Shown in pieces: positions 52,287-61,380 of a DNA stretch of 64,000 nucleotides. The notes under the pieces are model-generated. The model saw only the letters and a list, made by a program, of their open reading frames with translations, did not search any database and had not been told where the DNA came from. This DNA comes from CALKGK01 sp964649515 (GTDB taxonomy: Bacteria > Bacteroidota > Bacteroidia > Flavobacteriales_D > Sanyastnellaceae). Position 1 is the first letter of the stretch. Each line of letters opens with the position of its first letter. The position numbers and the translations under genes were made by a program. The stretch is from contig CAZYPV010000006.1 of assembly GCA_964649515.1 (NCBI GenBank), positions 1 through 64,000 of the forward strand. The letters are read 5' to 3'.

Positions 52287-54214
52287 TACCCAACCATTTT
52301 TTGTTGTTCAAGCAGCATTTTCCGTGCGGTTTCCAGAATGTTTTCTGTGTTGAATCCACACTCAGAATAAAGTTCTTCTTGTGTTCCGTGCTCAATGAAT
52401 TCGTCTTCAATTCCCAAACGTTTCACTTGGGCTTGGTAGCCATTATCCACCATAAATTCGAGAATAGCAGAGCCCATTCCTCCTTGCAAACAACCGTCTT
52501 CAATGGTGATGATTTGCTTGAATTTACTGAATACTTCGTGGAGCATGATTTCGTCCAAAGGCTTGGCAAAGCGCATGTCGTAATGGGCCATGCTTACCCC
52601 TTCTTTTCCAAGGATTTCACAGGCTTCGATGGCCTTGTTTCCAATATGTCCGATGGACAAGATAGCGATGTCTTCCCCGGATTTGATTTTCTTTCCAGTT
52701 CCGGGCTTAATGAATTTCATGGGCGTTTTCCATTCCGTCATTACACCCTTGCCTCTTGGATAACGAATGACCCACGCACCGTTGTCTTCTGCTTGAGATG
52801 AATACATCAAGTTCCGCAAATCGGCTTCATTCATTGGGGCAGATACAATGAGGTTGGGGATGCATCGCATGTAAGCAATGTCAAAAGCACCGTGGTGGGT
52901 TGGTCCATCTGCACCGGCCAAACCAGCGCGATCCAAACAGAACACTACGGGCAATTTTTGCAATGCAACGTCATGAACCACTTGGTCGTATGCCCGCTGC
53001 ATAAACGAGGAGTAAATGTTGCAAAAAGGGATGAGCCCTTGGGTGGCCATACCTGCAGAGAAAGTAACAGCGTGCTGTTCCGCGATACCGACGTCAAAGG
53101 CACGGTCCGGCATGGCGTCCATCATAAATTTTAATGAACTTCCAGTAGGCATTGCTGGGGTTACTCCCACAATTTTTTCGTTCTTCTCAGCAAGCTCAAT
53201 GATGGTGTGACCGAAGACGTCTTGATATTTCGGCGGACTAGGACTCTTGGGGGTTACTTTAATGATTTCACCGGTCTCTTTGTTGAACAATCCTGGAGCG
53301 TGCCATTGGGTGGGCGATCCGGCTTCTGCCGGTGCGTACCCTTTTCCTTTCATGGTAACGCAGTGAAGGAGTTTCGGTCCTGGGATGTCTTTCAAGTCGG
53401 CCAATACTTTCGCCATGTATTCAACGTCATGACCATCAATTGGCCCGAAATAGCGAAAGTTCAAAGATTCAAAGAGGTTACTTTGCTTCAGAAGTGCGGC
53501 TTTTACACCGTTTTCCACCTTTTGAGCGATGGCTTGAGCGTTTGGCCCAAATTTGCTGATTTTGCCCAACAGGTTCCAGACTTCATCCTTCACCTTATTG
53601 TAGGTGTGTGATGTGGTGATGTCGGTGAGGTATTCTTTGAGTGCACCTACGTTGGGGTCGATGGACATGCAGTTGTCGTTCAAAACAACGAGCATGTTGG
53701 TGTCTTCTACCCCTCCATGGTTCAAGCCTTCGAACGCCAAACCGGCAGTCATGGCACCATCTCCAATCACGGCGATGTGCTGACGATCTCTTTTCTGTAC
53801 TCTATTCGCTACCGCCATTCCCAAGGCAGCAGAGATGGATGTTGAGCTGTGGCCAACGCCAAATGTATCGTATTCAGACTCCGATCTTTTTGGGAAACCA
53901 CTCAAACCGTTAATGATCCTGTTGGTGTGGAAGTTTTCTCTTCGACCAGTAAGGATTTTGTGTCCATAAGCTTGATGCCCCACATCCCACACCAATTGGT
54001 CTTTTGGTGTGTCGAAGATGTAGTGCAAGGCTACGGTCATTTCAACCACTCCCAAGCTGGCCCCAAAGTGCCCCCCTTTTTCAGAAACAACGTCAATGAT
54101 ATACTGACGCAGCTCGTCGCAAATCTGGGGAAGATCTTCTTCCGAGAACTTTGCTCGTAGATCTGCCGGGAATTGAATTTGGTCCAACATTGGACCTGCT
54201 TTGAATTTGCTCAT
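52286..54214 (-). CDS. dxs: 1-deoxy-D-xylulose-5-phosphate synthase
   Basis: Dxs condenses pyruvate and glyceraldehyde 3-phosphate to DXP, the first step of the MEP pathway. The 642-residue protein has the N-terminal HFGASLGVVEMTVALHY and VWDVGHQAYGHKILTGR, the thiamine-diphosphate motif GDGAMTAG, DNCMSIDPNVG, and the transketolase middle domain (VGIAEQHAVTFSAGMA, CLDRAGLAGADGPTHHG). The upstream sequence has a strong promoter match (54263-54295) and the perfect palindrome GGAGAACGTTCTCC in the leader. The DUF2480 gene follows with a one-base overlap. With ispG at 13325 two MEP enzymes are in this window. Confidence 0.97.
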   Translation of the reverse strand: MSKFKAGPMLDQIQFPADLRAKFSEEDLPQICDELRQYIIDVVSEKGGHFGASLGVVEMTVALHYIFDTPKDQLVWDVGHQAYGHKILTGRRENFHTNRIINGLSGFPKRSESEYDTFGVGHSSTSISAALGMAVANRVQKRDRQHIAVIGDGAMTAGLAFEGLNHGGVEDTNMLVVLNDNCMSIDPNVGALKEYLTDITTSHTYNKVKDEVWNLLGKISKFGPNAQAIAQKVENGVKAALLKQSNLFESLNFRYFGPIDGHDVEYMAKVLADLKDIPGPKLLHCVTMKGKGYAPAEAGSPTQWHAPGLFNKETGEIIKVTPKSPSPPKYQDVFGHTIIELAEKNEKIVGVTPAMPTGSSLKFMMDAMPDRAFDVGIAEQHAVTFSAGMATQGLIPFCNIYSSFMQRAYDQVVHDVALQKLPVVFCLDRAGLAGADGPTHHGAFDIAYMRCIPNLIVSAPMNEADLRNLMYSSQAEDNGAWVIRYPRGKGVMTEWKTPMKFIKPGTGKKIKSGEDIAILSIGHIGNKAIEACEILGKEGVSMAHYDMRFAKPLDEIMLHEVFSKFKQIITIEDGCLQGGMGSAILEFMVDNGYQAQVKRLGIEDEFIEHGTQEELYSECGFNTENILETARKMLLEQQKMVG

Positions 54215-54229
54215 GGCGATTGAAATAAC

Positions 54230-54243
54230 GGAGAACGTTCTCC
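54230..54243 (-). promoter_or_regulatory. Perfect palindrome in the dxs leader
   Basis: GGAGAACGTTCTCC is a perfect 14-base palindrome 16 bases before the dxs start and about 20 bases after the -7 element. It could be an operator or a short hairpin. Confidence 0.45.
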
Positions 54244-54262
54244 TTGCTTACTACTACACAAA

Positions 54263-54295
54263 CAAATGTAAAAAAAAGATGTTCTGTATGGCCAA
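54263..54295 (-). promoter_or_regulatory. Promoter of dxs
   Basis: On the minus strand TTGG (54292-54295) and TACATTTG (54263-54270), 21 bases apart, match the Bacteroidota -33 TTTG and -7 TAnnTTTG elements. Transcription should start near 54257. Confidence 0.55.
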
Positions 54296-54340
54296 GAATT
54301 ATCTGCGCTCAAACAGCGAGAAAGGGTGGCTAAAATAGTC

Positions 54341-55033
54341 TTAAGCGTTGGTGAGGGAGAGCATGGCTTCGAAGATTTCTCTTCCATCGGTGTTTCCGAG
54401 TTCGAAATCAGAGGCACGCTCTGGGTGAGGCATCATTCCAAATACATTTTTGCCTTCGTTGCACACACCTGCAATGTTTTCAGCACTTCCATTGGGATTG
54501 GATGATTCGGAAATGTGTCCATCAGCATCACAATATCTGAAAATAACTTGATCATTGTCGTTCAATCGCTTCAAGGTATCCGCGTCAGCAAAGTAGTTTC
54601 CTTCACCGTGGGCAATTGGAATTTTATAGGCTTTTTGCGAGTCCAGTTTTGCTGAAATAATTGCGCTTGAACTTTGTGGAGTCAAGTAAATGTTGTCACA
54701 AATGAACTTTCTGCTGTTATTGTGTAAGAGCGCTCCAGGAAGCAAGCCTGCCTCAGTGAGGATTTGGAATCCGTTACAGATACCCATCACATAACCTCCT
54801 TTTTCAGCATGTTGAATGACTTCAGACATGATGGGGGAGAAGCGAGCAATGGCACCAGAACGCAAGTAATCACCATAAGAAAACCCTCCAGGCACTACCA
54901 CAAAATCCACTCCTTTGAGATCTTTGTCTTTGTGCCACAAGCTTTCTACCTCCATTCCAAGAATGTCGCGTAAGGTATAAACCATGTCTTGATCGCAATT
55001 GGATCCCGGGAAAGTGATTACTCCGAATTTCAT
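54341..55033 (-). CDS. purQ: Phosphoribosylformylglycinamidine synthase subunit I
   Basis: PurQ is the glutaminase subunit of FGAM synthase in purine synthesis. The 230-residue protein begins MKFGVITFPGSNCDQDMVY and has the class I amidotransferase nucleophile in GICNGFQ (about residue 86), VVVPGGFSYGDYLR and the catalytic histidine-glutamate of MMPHPER. The small stand-alone PurQ form implies a separate PurL and PurS elsewhere. A TACTTTTG element (55053-55060) lies just upstream. PurD is at 59223-60518, but the two purine genes are not in one operon. Confidence 0.97.
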   Translation of the reverse strand: MKFGVITFPGSNCDQDMVYTLRDILGMEVESLWHKDKDLKGVDFVVVPGGFSYGDYLRSGAIARFSPIMSEVIQHAEKGGYVMGICNGFQILTEAGLLPGALLHNNSRKFICDNIYLTPQSSSAIISAKLDSQKAYKIPIAHGEGNYFADADTLKRLNDNDQVIFRYCDADGHISESSNPNGSAENIAGVCNEGKNVFGMMPHPERASDFELGNTDGREIFEAMLSLTNA

Positions 55034-55052
55034 AAGTGCTCGTATTGAAGGG

Positions 55053-55060
55053 CAAAAGTA
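55053..55060 (-). promoter_or_regulatory. -7 element of purQ
   Basis: TACTTTTG on the minus strand matches TAnnTTTG and lies 20 bases before the purQ start codon. No clear -33 box is present. Confidence 0.4.
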
Positions 55061-55139
55061 AGAAAAATGGATCTTTAATGTGGCCTTTTTTCATCGAAAG
55101 AAAGCAGCACATGAATGCCCTTCTGGTTTCGTTTCAAGC

Positions 55140-55167
55140 AAAAAAAAGAGACCCCATGAGAGGTCCC
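55140..55167 (-). terminator. Terminator after the second T9SS cargo gene
   Basis: On the minus strand GGGACC and GGTCTC pair across a short loop and are followed by eight T, 31 bases after the stop codon at 55198. Confidence 0.75.
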
Positions 55168-55197
55168 TTCTTTGTTGAATTTCGATTTTAAACGTGC

Positions 55198-57888
55198 TTA
55201 CGATCCAAGCAACTTCTTCACTATCCACCCTGTTTCCGTGCGAATGCGGAGGAAATAGATTCCCGGACTAATGTCCAAGGAGCCACGGTACCTTAAGCCG
55301 TCAATTTGATCTTCTAGGATGAGCTGACCAGCACTGTTGCGCACCTGAAAGTCAAGCGGAGTAGCATACTCATCGAGCGTGATTTCTAACAAACCGGCTT
55401 CCATCTGAGCCTGGAAAGTGATTTCATTCGTAGCCTCATTTACCGAATTGCTTCCTTCAACCACAAGCATGAATTGAGAGCTATCATCACATTCGCTGTT
55501 GCTCGCATGGAGCGTAATCAAATAGAATCCTGGCGCTGTGAAGGTGAAAGACGCATCTTCCGTTGTGGCGGTTTCACCATCCAAACCAAATTCCCAAACA
55601 AAACTAGCTGCGTTGTCGGAGGTGTTAGTGAATTGCACGGTTACCTCACCATTTTCGAGATAAACAATACCACTTTCCGTTTCGAAGCTGGCTTCTACAC
55701 CGCTGCTTCCGGTCACTTCACCGGTCACAACTTGCGTACAGGCTTGTGCATCACTCACCACAATTTCATATTGGCCAGCCCCTAGCCCCATGAGGGTGCT
55801 TCCTACTTCTTCATCGGCGAAGAAATAAGTGTAAGGTGCAACTCCTCCATTGGCAATGATTTCAAGCGTTCCTTCTGCCCCTTGATCGCAGGTGAGGTGG
55901 CTTCCCACAGTGCTGATTTCTAAGGGCGTTGGCTCAGCAATAGAAACCAATCGCGAAAGGGACGCACAATGGTCGTTGTTCAATGAAATGAGGCGGTAAA
56001 CACCTTGGTCGAGTTCATTGAACTGCATGCTAGTTGACACTCCAAATGCTTCTTCGAGGATGTTTCCTTGGGTGTCTGTGAGCTGATAATCCCACGGACC
56101 ATCACCCGTTCCTTGTATGGTGGCCGATCCGTTGGCGGCATCGAAACAGGTTACGTCTTCACTCTCCACTTGCAAAGCAGCACCAATTTGAAGAATGAAC
56201 CTTTCCTGTTCTTCCACGATGGGAGTTTCAAAGGTGATTTCAAGTCCTTCTTCCAAAGGGTATGTATTTCCGTTTTCCGTGTCCAAAATGACCATACAAG
56301 CCGTAATGCTGGAGGTGATCGGAAGCTGATCAACAATTAAGGTATAGCTGCCGGCATTTGAGATGTCCATGGAAATGGGAATGTCGAAATCGCCTTCTCC
56401 AATGTTGGTTGTGTTGATGGCCAAGAGTGTGCCATCTTCACCCTTGGTGCCTGCATTGATGTTGGCGCTTGAACTGTTCAACTTCAATGCATCCAATCCC
56501 AAATCAAAGGAAGGAGTACCTTCTTCGCTAAACACCACCATCATTTCGTCCACGGTACTTCCATTGGTAATCCTCAATCCAACAAAATTCATGGATTGGT
56601 TGATGGATGCAGTGCTGGTGATGGCCTTTGCATGCTCGTTGATTTGTAGTTCTGGGTCATTGTCGTTGGCTTGCACCCAAAACGTTTGACACGGGTTAAT
56701 GATGGGAGAACCACCGTTCACAGAATAACCGTTCAAATATGTTCTGAACTGACTTGTGCTCACGTCCCAAGAATAGATGGCGCGGTACAAGTTGTTGTGT
56801 TCCCAGCCAGCTTCCTCTTCCCAATTGATTTTGCTTGGGTAAGGGTTGCTCATCAATCGCAAGCCATCGGAGCTGGGCAAATCGTGGTCGGTATAGCTCA
56901 CGGGCATGTCGAAATCTCCCGAGGCGATGGTTCCCGTAACGTCAATGTAATACGTACCGGGATTCACATAAACGTAATAACCTTCACCGGGCACAATGGC
57001 TTCATCAATGGATGCTACGGGCAGAAAGGAACCTTCAGGAGTACTGGAGGCTTCGTTGTAACGTTGTATGCTCACGAAGCTGTAATTGGGATAGTCGCTT
57101 CCAGCAAAACCGGTGGTCACAAAGTCGTCATTCCATTCAGCAATGGTCGCATTAATCATGGGTGCGCCAATGTTCAACCATCCTGTAAAAGGGGTGTAAA
57201 TGACGTTAAGATAGGTGAGTTCACCTTCAATATGCCCAGTGTGCAAAGGAGCAATTTGGGCTTTCTCGCTGATGCTGCTACTCATGGTGAGTAATCCATT
57301 GGTGTGCAGAGTTCTTCCCTGAATATCCAAGGTGCCTTTTACTGAAACGTCGTTTTGAAGAGCAAGAGCGTTACTTCCCAAAACACTCAAGTGGTGAAAG
57401 TTCGTTTCACCCAAAATGGACTGCTCGTTGTCTGAATTAAAAATAACGGTTCCACGTTCCGGATTGAAGTCCCCTTGCTTGAACCAATCCCCACTCAAAG
57501 TAATCGCGTGTTCTGCGTTTTCTTCCAAGCGAAGGTGTGCTTCTTCTTGAATGGCAATGCTGTTGATGGAGATGTCCATGTCGATGATCACTTCGTGTAC
57601 ATCGACAATTTCAACGTCCACGCTACCTTCAGGCACACAGTCACAGCTCCAAATGGCCGGATTACTCCACATACCGGAATCCAAACTGTAGATGAAAAAA
57701 TCAGCCGCGGGTGCTGGTGAAAGTTGAAGGAGGTTTTGTTCTTCTTCCTCGGGGTTTTCTGGAGTGTTGATGTCACTAGCTAGTGGCAAAATCAGATCAG
57801 CCCCTTCTGGGAAATACTGGGCTTTGATTGCAGGACAGGTCAAGATAACTAGACCCATCACAAAAGCGGTTTTGAAAGTTAGGTTCAT
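55198..57888 (-). CDS. T9SS cargo protein with PKD domain, paralogue of the one at 19019
   Basis: The 896-residue protein has a signal peptide (NLTFKTAFVMGLVILTCPA). A beta-helix-like section (about 80-220) with VDVHEVIIDMDISINSIAIQ-type and LHTNGLLTMSSS stretches is followed by the module VTTGFAGSDYPNYSFVSIQR, VSYTDHDLPSSDGLRLMSNP (about 235-410), also present in the protein at 19019. SprB-like repeats (DGPWDYQLTDTQGNIL, GLGAGQYEIVVSDAQAC), a PKD domain (FVWEFGLDGET) and a type A sorting domain ending in RTETGWIVKKLLGS complete it. It is secreted; function unknown. Confidence 0.88.
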   Translation of the reverse strand: MNLTFKTAFVMGLVILTCPAIKAQYFPEGADLILPLASDINTPENPEEEEQNLLQLSPAPAADFFIYSLDSGMWSNPAIWSCDCVPEGSVDVEIVDVHEVIIDMDISINSIAIQEEAHLRLEENAEHAITLSGDWFKQGDFNPERGTVIFNSDNEQSILGETNFHHLSVLGSNALALQNDVSVKGTLDIQGRTLHTNGLLTMSSSISEKAQIAPLHTGHIEGELTYLNVIYTPFTGWLNIGAPMINATIAEWNDDFVTTGFAGSDYPNYSFVSIQRYNEASSTPEGSFLPVASIDEAIVPGEGYYVYVNPGTYYIDVTGTIASGDFDMPVSYTDHDLPSSDGLRLMSNPYPSKINWEEEAGWEHNNLYRAIYSWDVSTSQFRTYLNGYSVNGGSPIINPCQTFWVQANDNDPELQINEHAKAITSTASINQSMNFVGLRITNGSTVDEMMVVFSEEGTPSFDLGLDALKLNSSSANINAGTKGEDGTLLAINTTNIGEGDFDIPISMDISNAGSYTLIVDQLPITSSITACMVILDTENGNTYPLEEGLEITFETPIVEEQERFILQIGAALQVESEDVTCFDAANGSATIQGTGDGPWDYQLTDTQGNILEEAFGVSTSMQFNELDQGVYRLISLNNDHCASLSRLVSIAEPTPLEISTVGSHLTCDQGAEGTLEIIANGGVAPYTYFFADEEVGSTLMGLGAGQYEIVVSDAQACTQVVTGEVTGSSGVEASFETESGIVYLENGEVTVQFTNTSDNAASFVWEFGLDGETATTEDASFTFTAPGFYLITLHASNSECDDSSQFMLVVEGSNSVNEATNEITFQAQMEAGLLEITLDEYATPLDFQVRNSAGQLILEDQIDGLRYRGSLDISPGIYFLRIRTETGWIVKKLLGS

Positions 57889-57977
57889 GCTTTGATCGGT
57901 TAAGGCTTAGCGCCATTTTCCTTCTTCTACGAAAGCATGCCCAAAAAGTTTCAGGTTTTATTTTTCACTCCGAGCAC

Positions 57978-58937
57978 TTAGAATAAAGCGCTGCGAACGA
58001 AGAAAAACAGTGAGGAACCCACCAAAAAGGCAAAGAGCAGATGGTGAACAAATTTGATTTTTTCTCTTTCAAACGGGTAGGGGAATAATAGCGAGATATT
58101 GGCCAAAGTGGCAAACACCAGGGCTGCCCACGAAGCGTCGTAATTGATGAGTACAAAGACAAAACAAGCCAAGAGGAAGATGAGAGAGCTGGATTTTGTA
58201 TTCCTCGCTTTGTTGCTGCTCGATCCGTAACTTGAAATGAGTCCGCGCAAGCCCAACACCACCCAAATGCCCATGGGTACGGCTAACCAATCCATTTTTT
58301 CTTGAAGATCGACCCCCACAATGCTGCTTTGCCAGTGTTTGATCCATTGGAGGTCTTCACTCAGCCACACGAGGGTAAGTGCGGTGAGAAAGGGTAAAAC
58401 AAAACCAACAATGCTCCATGCCCACTCCCTCCATATCCCAGATCGGGTGTAAGCTAGAGATACCAAAAGGGCAATCGCCAGCACAAACGAACTCGGAATA
58501 AAGAGCATGGCACACCCCAAGAATAAGGCGGCGTTAAAATAGTGGTGCTGCACTTCATTTTGACGATACACCTCAAATACTTGGCGCATGGCGAGTAGCA
58601 GCAATAAGTGCAAAAGCAAAAAGGGATGAGCGGGAAAGATGCAGCTAAAGAGTGCGGCAAAAAGCGCATAAATCCAAGTCGCAAAATAATTCCCCCCACT
58701 GATGTATTCATTGCTGTTGTAAGCGCGATGAAGAACGATGATGGAAAGGGCTTGTACGATGGATTGAAAAACCAGTATCCGCAAGGGGTTACCGTTAAAA
58801 TAGTGGTTGATTTCTGGGAAAATCCAAGAGGTCACCGTTGTTGACATAAAGAAGCCATTCCACACCACACCCAAGATCCAAGTGAGGCCCACGAGGATAA
58901 CAGCAAAGGGTTGATTGGATCGTAATATGCTCAACAT
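57978..58937 (-). CDS. DUF6427-type multi-pass membrane protein
   Basis: The 319-residue inner-membrane protein has about eight to ten hydrophobic segments (for example FAVILVGLTWILGVVWNGF, LFIPSSFVLAIALLVSLAY, IFLLACFVFVLINY) and begins MLSILRSNQPFAV, with a cytoplasmic stretch SSYGSSSNKARNTKSSS. I assign it to DUF6427 by this pattern and by its place next to the DUF6341-like gene and purD, a neighbourhood known in Flavobacteriales. No enzymatic motif is visible and the function is unknown. It diverges from the DUF6341-like gene. Confidence 0.75.
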   Translation of the reverse strand: MLSILRSNQPFAVILVGLTWILGVVWNGFFMSTTVTSWIFPEINHYFNGNPLRILVFQSIVQALSIIVLHRAYNSNEYISGGNYFATWIYALFAALFSCIFPAHPFLLLHLLLLLAMRQVFEVYRQNEVQHHYFNAALFLGCAMLFIPSSFVLAIALLVSLAYTRSGIWREWAWSIVGFVLPFLTALTLVWLSEDLQWIKHWQSSIVGVDLQEKMDWLAVPMGIWVVLGLRGLISSYGSSSNKARNTKSSSLIFLLACFVFVLINYDASWAALVFATLANISLLFPYPFEREKIKFVHHLLFAFLVGSSLFFFVRSALF

Positions 58938-58983
58938 GACGATAAAGTTGGGATTTATTTACTGACTTTCTCCAAGGATGTTT

Positions 58984-58991
58984 TAATTTTG
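58984..58991 (+). promoter_or_regulatory. -7 element of the DUF6341-like gene
   Basis: TAATTTTG matches TAnnTTTG and ends 15 bases before ATG 59007. It overlaps the alternative TTG start at 58989, which therefore cannot be on the mRNA. Confidence 0.45.
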
Positions 58992-59006
58992 CGCAAAACC
59001 GAAGAA

Positions 59007-59189
59007 ATGAACGATTTATTTTATGCCATCGCTAAAGCTGTTGAAAAGAGCTTTGTAATGTTTCTTGAACCGCTTGAGAACCACTTCAACTACGCTGTTA
59101 TCGTTTTGGGTTTTATCGGCCTCTTCATTTGGTTGAGAATGCAATCAAAGTACACGAAGAAAGCTAAGGATAACGGAACCATCGTCTAA
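59007..59189 (+). CDS. DUF6341-like small membrane protein
   Basis: The 60-residue protein has one membrane segment (NYAVIVLGFIGLFIWLRM) and a lysine-rich cytoplasmic tail (SKYTKKAKDNGT). Its start MNDLFYAIAKAVEKSFVMFL and its place between the DUF6427-type gene and purD match the DUF6341 family of Flavobacteriales. ATG 59007 is chosen over TTG 58989 because the promoter element covers the latter. Function is unknown; a partner role with the DUF6427 protein is plausible. Confidence 0.75.
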   Translation: MNDLFYAIAKAVEKSFVMFLEPLENHFNYAVIVLGFIGLFIWLRMQSKYTKKAKDNGTIV

Positions 59190-59222
59190 AAAAGACGCTT
59201 CCCTACAAGCCCTTCACTACTT

Positions 59223-60518
59223 CTATGATTTTACTTTCTCCTTGAGAAGGTCCTTTCCAATGTCTTTCCGATAGTACATACCATCGAAGGAGATTTCGGA
59301 TAAAGTGCTATAGCTCTTTTTCGTAGCACTTTCAACATCTGCACCCAATCCTGTAACTGCCAAGACCCGACCTCCGTTGGTAACTACATTCTTGTCTTTC
59401 AATGCTGTTCCCGCGTGGAACACAATGGATCCTTTGTGCTCTTGACTTAAACCTTCAATGGTTTTCCCTTTTTCATACTTTTCAGGATACCCACCCGATG
59501 CGGCAATCACAGTGCTCGCCGTTCGCGGGTCAATTTCAAGATCGCACTCACTGAGTGTTCCCGTTGCAATTCCTTCGAAATAGTGCAGGAGGTCAGATTT
59601 CAATCGAGGTAAAACAACTTCCGTTTCGGGGTCGCCCATGCGGCAGTTGTACTCGATCACATAAGGGTCGCCCCCAACTTTGATCAACCCGAAGAAAATA
59701 AAGCCCTGATAATGAATACCGTCTTTCTTCAAACCTTTCACTGTGGGAATGATGATTTGATTTTTGACCTTCTCCATGAACTCTTGATTCACAAAAGACA
59801 CGGGAGAAACGGCGCCCATTCCGCCCGTGTTCAAACCGGTATCCCCTTCTCCAATGCGCTTGTAATCTTTCGCTTCTGGTAGGATTTTAAAGCTCGTACC
59901 GTCGGTAAGCACGAACATCGAAACTTCAATCCCGCTCAAAAATTCTTCAATCACCACTTTCTTCCCGGCGTTGCCAAATTTTGAATTGACGAGCATTTCT
60001 TCCAATGCGCTTTCTGCTTCAGCAAGATCATCAATAATGAGAACCCCTTTACCGGCGGCAAGTCCATCTGCTTTCAATACGTAAGGTGCCTTCATGTTTC
60101 TCAAGAAGGTTTTTCCTTGAGACAAACTGGATTTGGTAAAGCTGCCATATTTGGCGGTAGGAATGTTGTGACGTTCCATGAACTGCTTCGAAAAATCTTT
60201 GCTTCCTTCCAATTGAGCCGCTTTTTTGTTCGGACCAATAACGGTGCAAAAAGACAGTTCTTCGCGCTCTGTGAAATAATCCTGAATTCCTTCGACAAGT
60301 GGGGCTTCCGGACCAACAACAACGATGTTGATGTTTTCGGATTTGACGAAATCGGCAATGCCGTCGAAATCCAAGGGGTCGAGGGCTATATTTTTTCCAA
60401 GGCTTGCAGTTCCCGCATTTCCCGGGGCTACAAAAAGTTCATGGAGCATCGAGCTCTGGGCCAATTTCCAAGCCATCGCATGCTCACGTCCACCACTTCC
60501 TAAAATCAAGACTTTCAT
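59223..60518 (-). CDS. purD: Phosphoribosylamine--glycine ligase
   Basis: PurD (GARS) joins phosphoribosylamine and glycine with ATP in purine synthesis. The 431-residue ATP-grasp enzyme starts MKVLILGSGGREHAMAWKLA and has VVVGPEAPLVEGI, the ATP-grasp segment APYVLKADGLAAGKGV, VVIEEFLSGIEVSMF, and YNCRMGDPETEVVLPRL. The start codon lies only about 5 bases after a -7 element, so the message may have almost no leader. It is convergent with the DUF6341-like gene and divergent from the GT2 gene. Confidence 0.97.
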   Translation of the reverse strand: MKVLILGSGGREHAMAWKLAQSSMLHELFVAPGNAGTASLGKNIALDPLDFDGIADFVKSENINIVVVGPEAPLVEGIQDYFTEREELSFCTVIGPNKKAAQLEGSKDFSKQFMERHNIPTAKYGSFTKSSLSQGKTFLRNMKAPYVLKADGLAAGKGVLIIDDLAEAESALEEMLVNSKFGNAGKKVVIEEFLSGIEVSMFVLTDGTSFKILPEAKDYKRIGEGDTGLNTGGMGAVSPVSFVNQEFMEKVKNQIIIPTVKGLKKDGIHYQGFIFFGLIKVGGDPYVIEYNCRMGDPETEVVLPRLKSDLLHYFEGIATGTLSECDLEIDPRTASTVIAASGGYPEKYEKGKTIEGLSQEHKGSIVFHAGTALKDKNVVTNGGRVLAVTGLGADVESATKKSYSTLSEISFDGMYYRKDIGKDLLKEKVKS

Positions 60519-60522
60519 GCGT

Positions 60523-60561
60523 CAAAATTAGCCACTTTGACAACCGTGAACAATTATTGTT
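60523..60561 (-). promoter_or_regulatory. Promoter of purD with an overlapping palindrome
   Basis: On the minus strand ATTG (60551-60554) and TAATTTTG (60523-60530) are 20 bases apart and match the Bacteroidota consensus well. AACAAT and ATTGTT (60549-60561, one base between) form a perfect inverted repeat over the -33 element, a possible operator for this divergent region. Confidence 0.55.
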
Positions 60562-60624
60562 ATCAACACTTTTGCGGTTTTTTCGCATATTTCAGCGTTA
60601 CTTTGCGCTTCAAAATCCGATTCA

Positions 60625-61380
60625 GTGAAATTATCTGTGGTCATTATCACCTTCAACGAGGAAAAAAACATCGAACGCTGCTTGAAATCCGTCAAAGATC
60701 TTGCCGATGAAATCCTGGTGGTCGACAGTTTTTCCACAGATCAAACCCAAGCCATTTGCGAGCGATATGGTGTGCGTTTTGAGCAACATGCTTTTGACGG
60801 ACACATCCAACAGAAAAATCGAGCGTGGGAATGGGCCAAGGGAGAGTTTGTGCTGAGTTTGGATGCAGACGAAGCCTTGAGTGCAGAACTTCAAGATGCC
60901 ATTCAAGTTTGGAAGAGTTCCGAGGCCGAATTTGTGGGTTACCGAATGAACCGATTAACCAATTATTGCGGTACTTGGATTCGCCACAGCGGCTGGTACC
61001 CAGATACGAAATTGCGCTTGTTTCGACACGGTGCAGGTGCTTGGGGTGGGGTGAATCCGCACGACCGGTTTGAACTCCACAACAGAGAAAAATCAGGTTT
61101 TTTGGAGGGAGACTTGTTGCATTATTCCTACTACACGAAAGACGACCATTTTAAGCAGATAGAGTACTTTTCGAAAATCGCTGCTCAAGAACTTCACGCT
61201 CGCGGAAAAAGGGTTTCAAAGCTGCACATGTACGCAAAGGTGGCCTGGCAATTTTTGAAAAACCTGGTGTTCAAGAGCGGCTGGCGCGACGGAAAAGCAG
61301 GTTGGAACATCGCAAAACGCTCTGCATTCGCTACTTATCGTAAATACACCATTTTGAACGAACTTCACCAACATGGCTAA
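60625..61380 (+). CDS. Family 2 glycosyltransferase, WaaE/KdtX-like
   Basis: The 251-residue enzyme has a GT-A fold with LSVVIITFNEEKNIERCLKS, a DAD-type metal motif in LSLDADEAL, and the family pattern NYCGTWIRHSGWYPDTKLRL and GGVNPHDRFEL seen in lipopolysaccharide core transferases of the WaaE/KdtX type. The start is GTG 60625. Its end overlaps the GT9 gene by 8 bases (ATGGCTAA), so the two are coupled. It probably adds a sugar to the LPS core; donor and acceptor are unknown. Confidence 0.9.
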   Translation: MKLSVVIITFNEEKNIERCLKSVKDLADEILVVDSFSTDQTQAICERYGVRFEQHAFDGHIQQKNRAWEWAKGEFVLSLDADEALSAELQDAIQVWKSSEAEFVGYRMNRLTNYCGTWIRHSGWYPDTKLRLFRHGAGAWGGVNPHDRFELHNREKSGFLEGDLLHYSYYTKDDHFKQIEYFSKIAAQELHARGKRVSKLHMYAKVAWQFLKNLVFKSGWRDGKAGWNIAKRSAFATYRKYTILNELHQHG

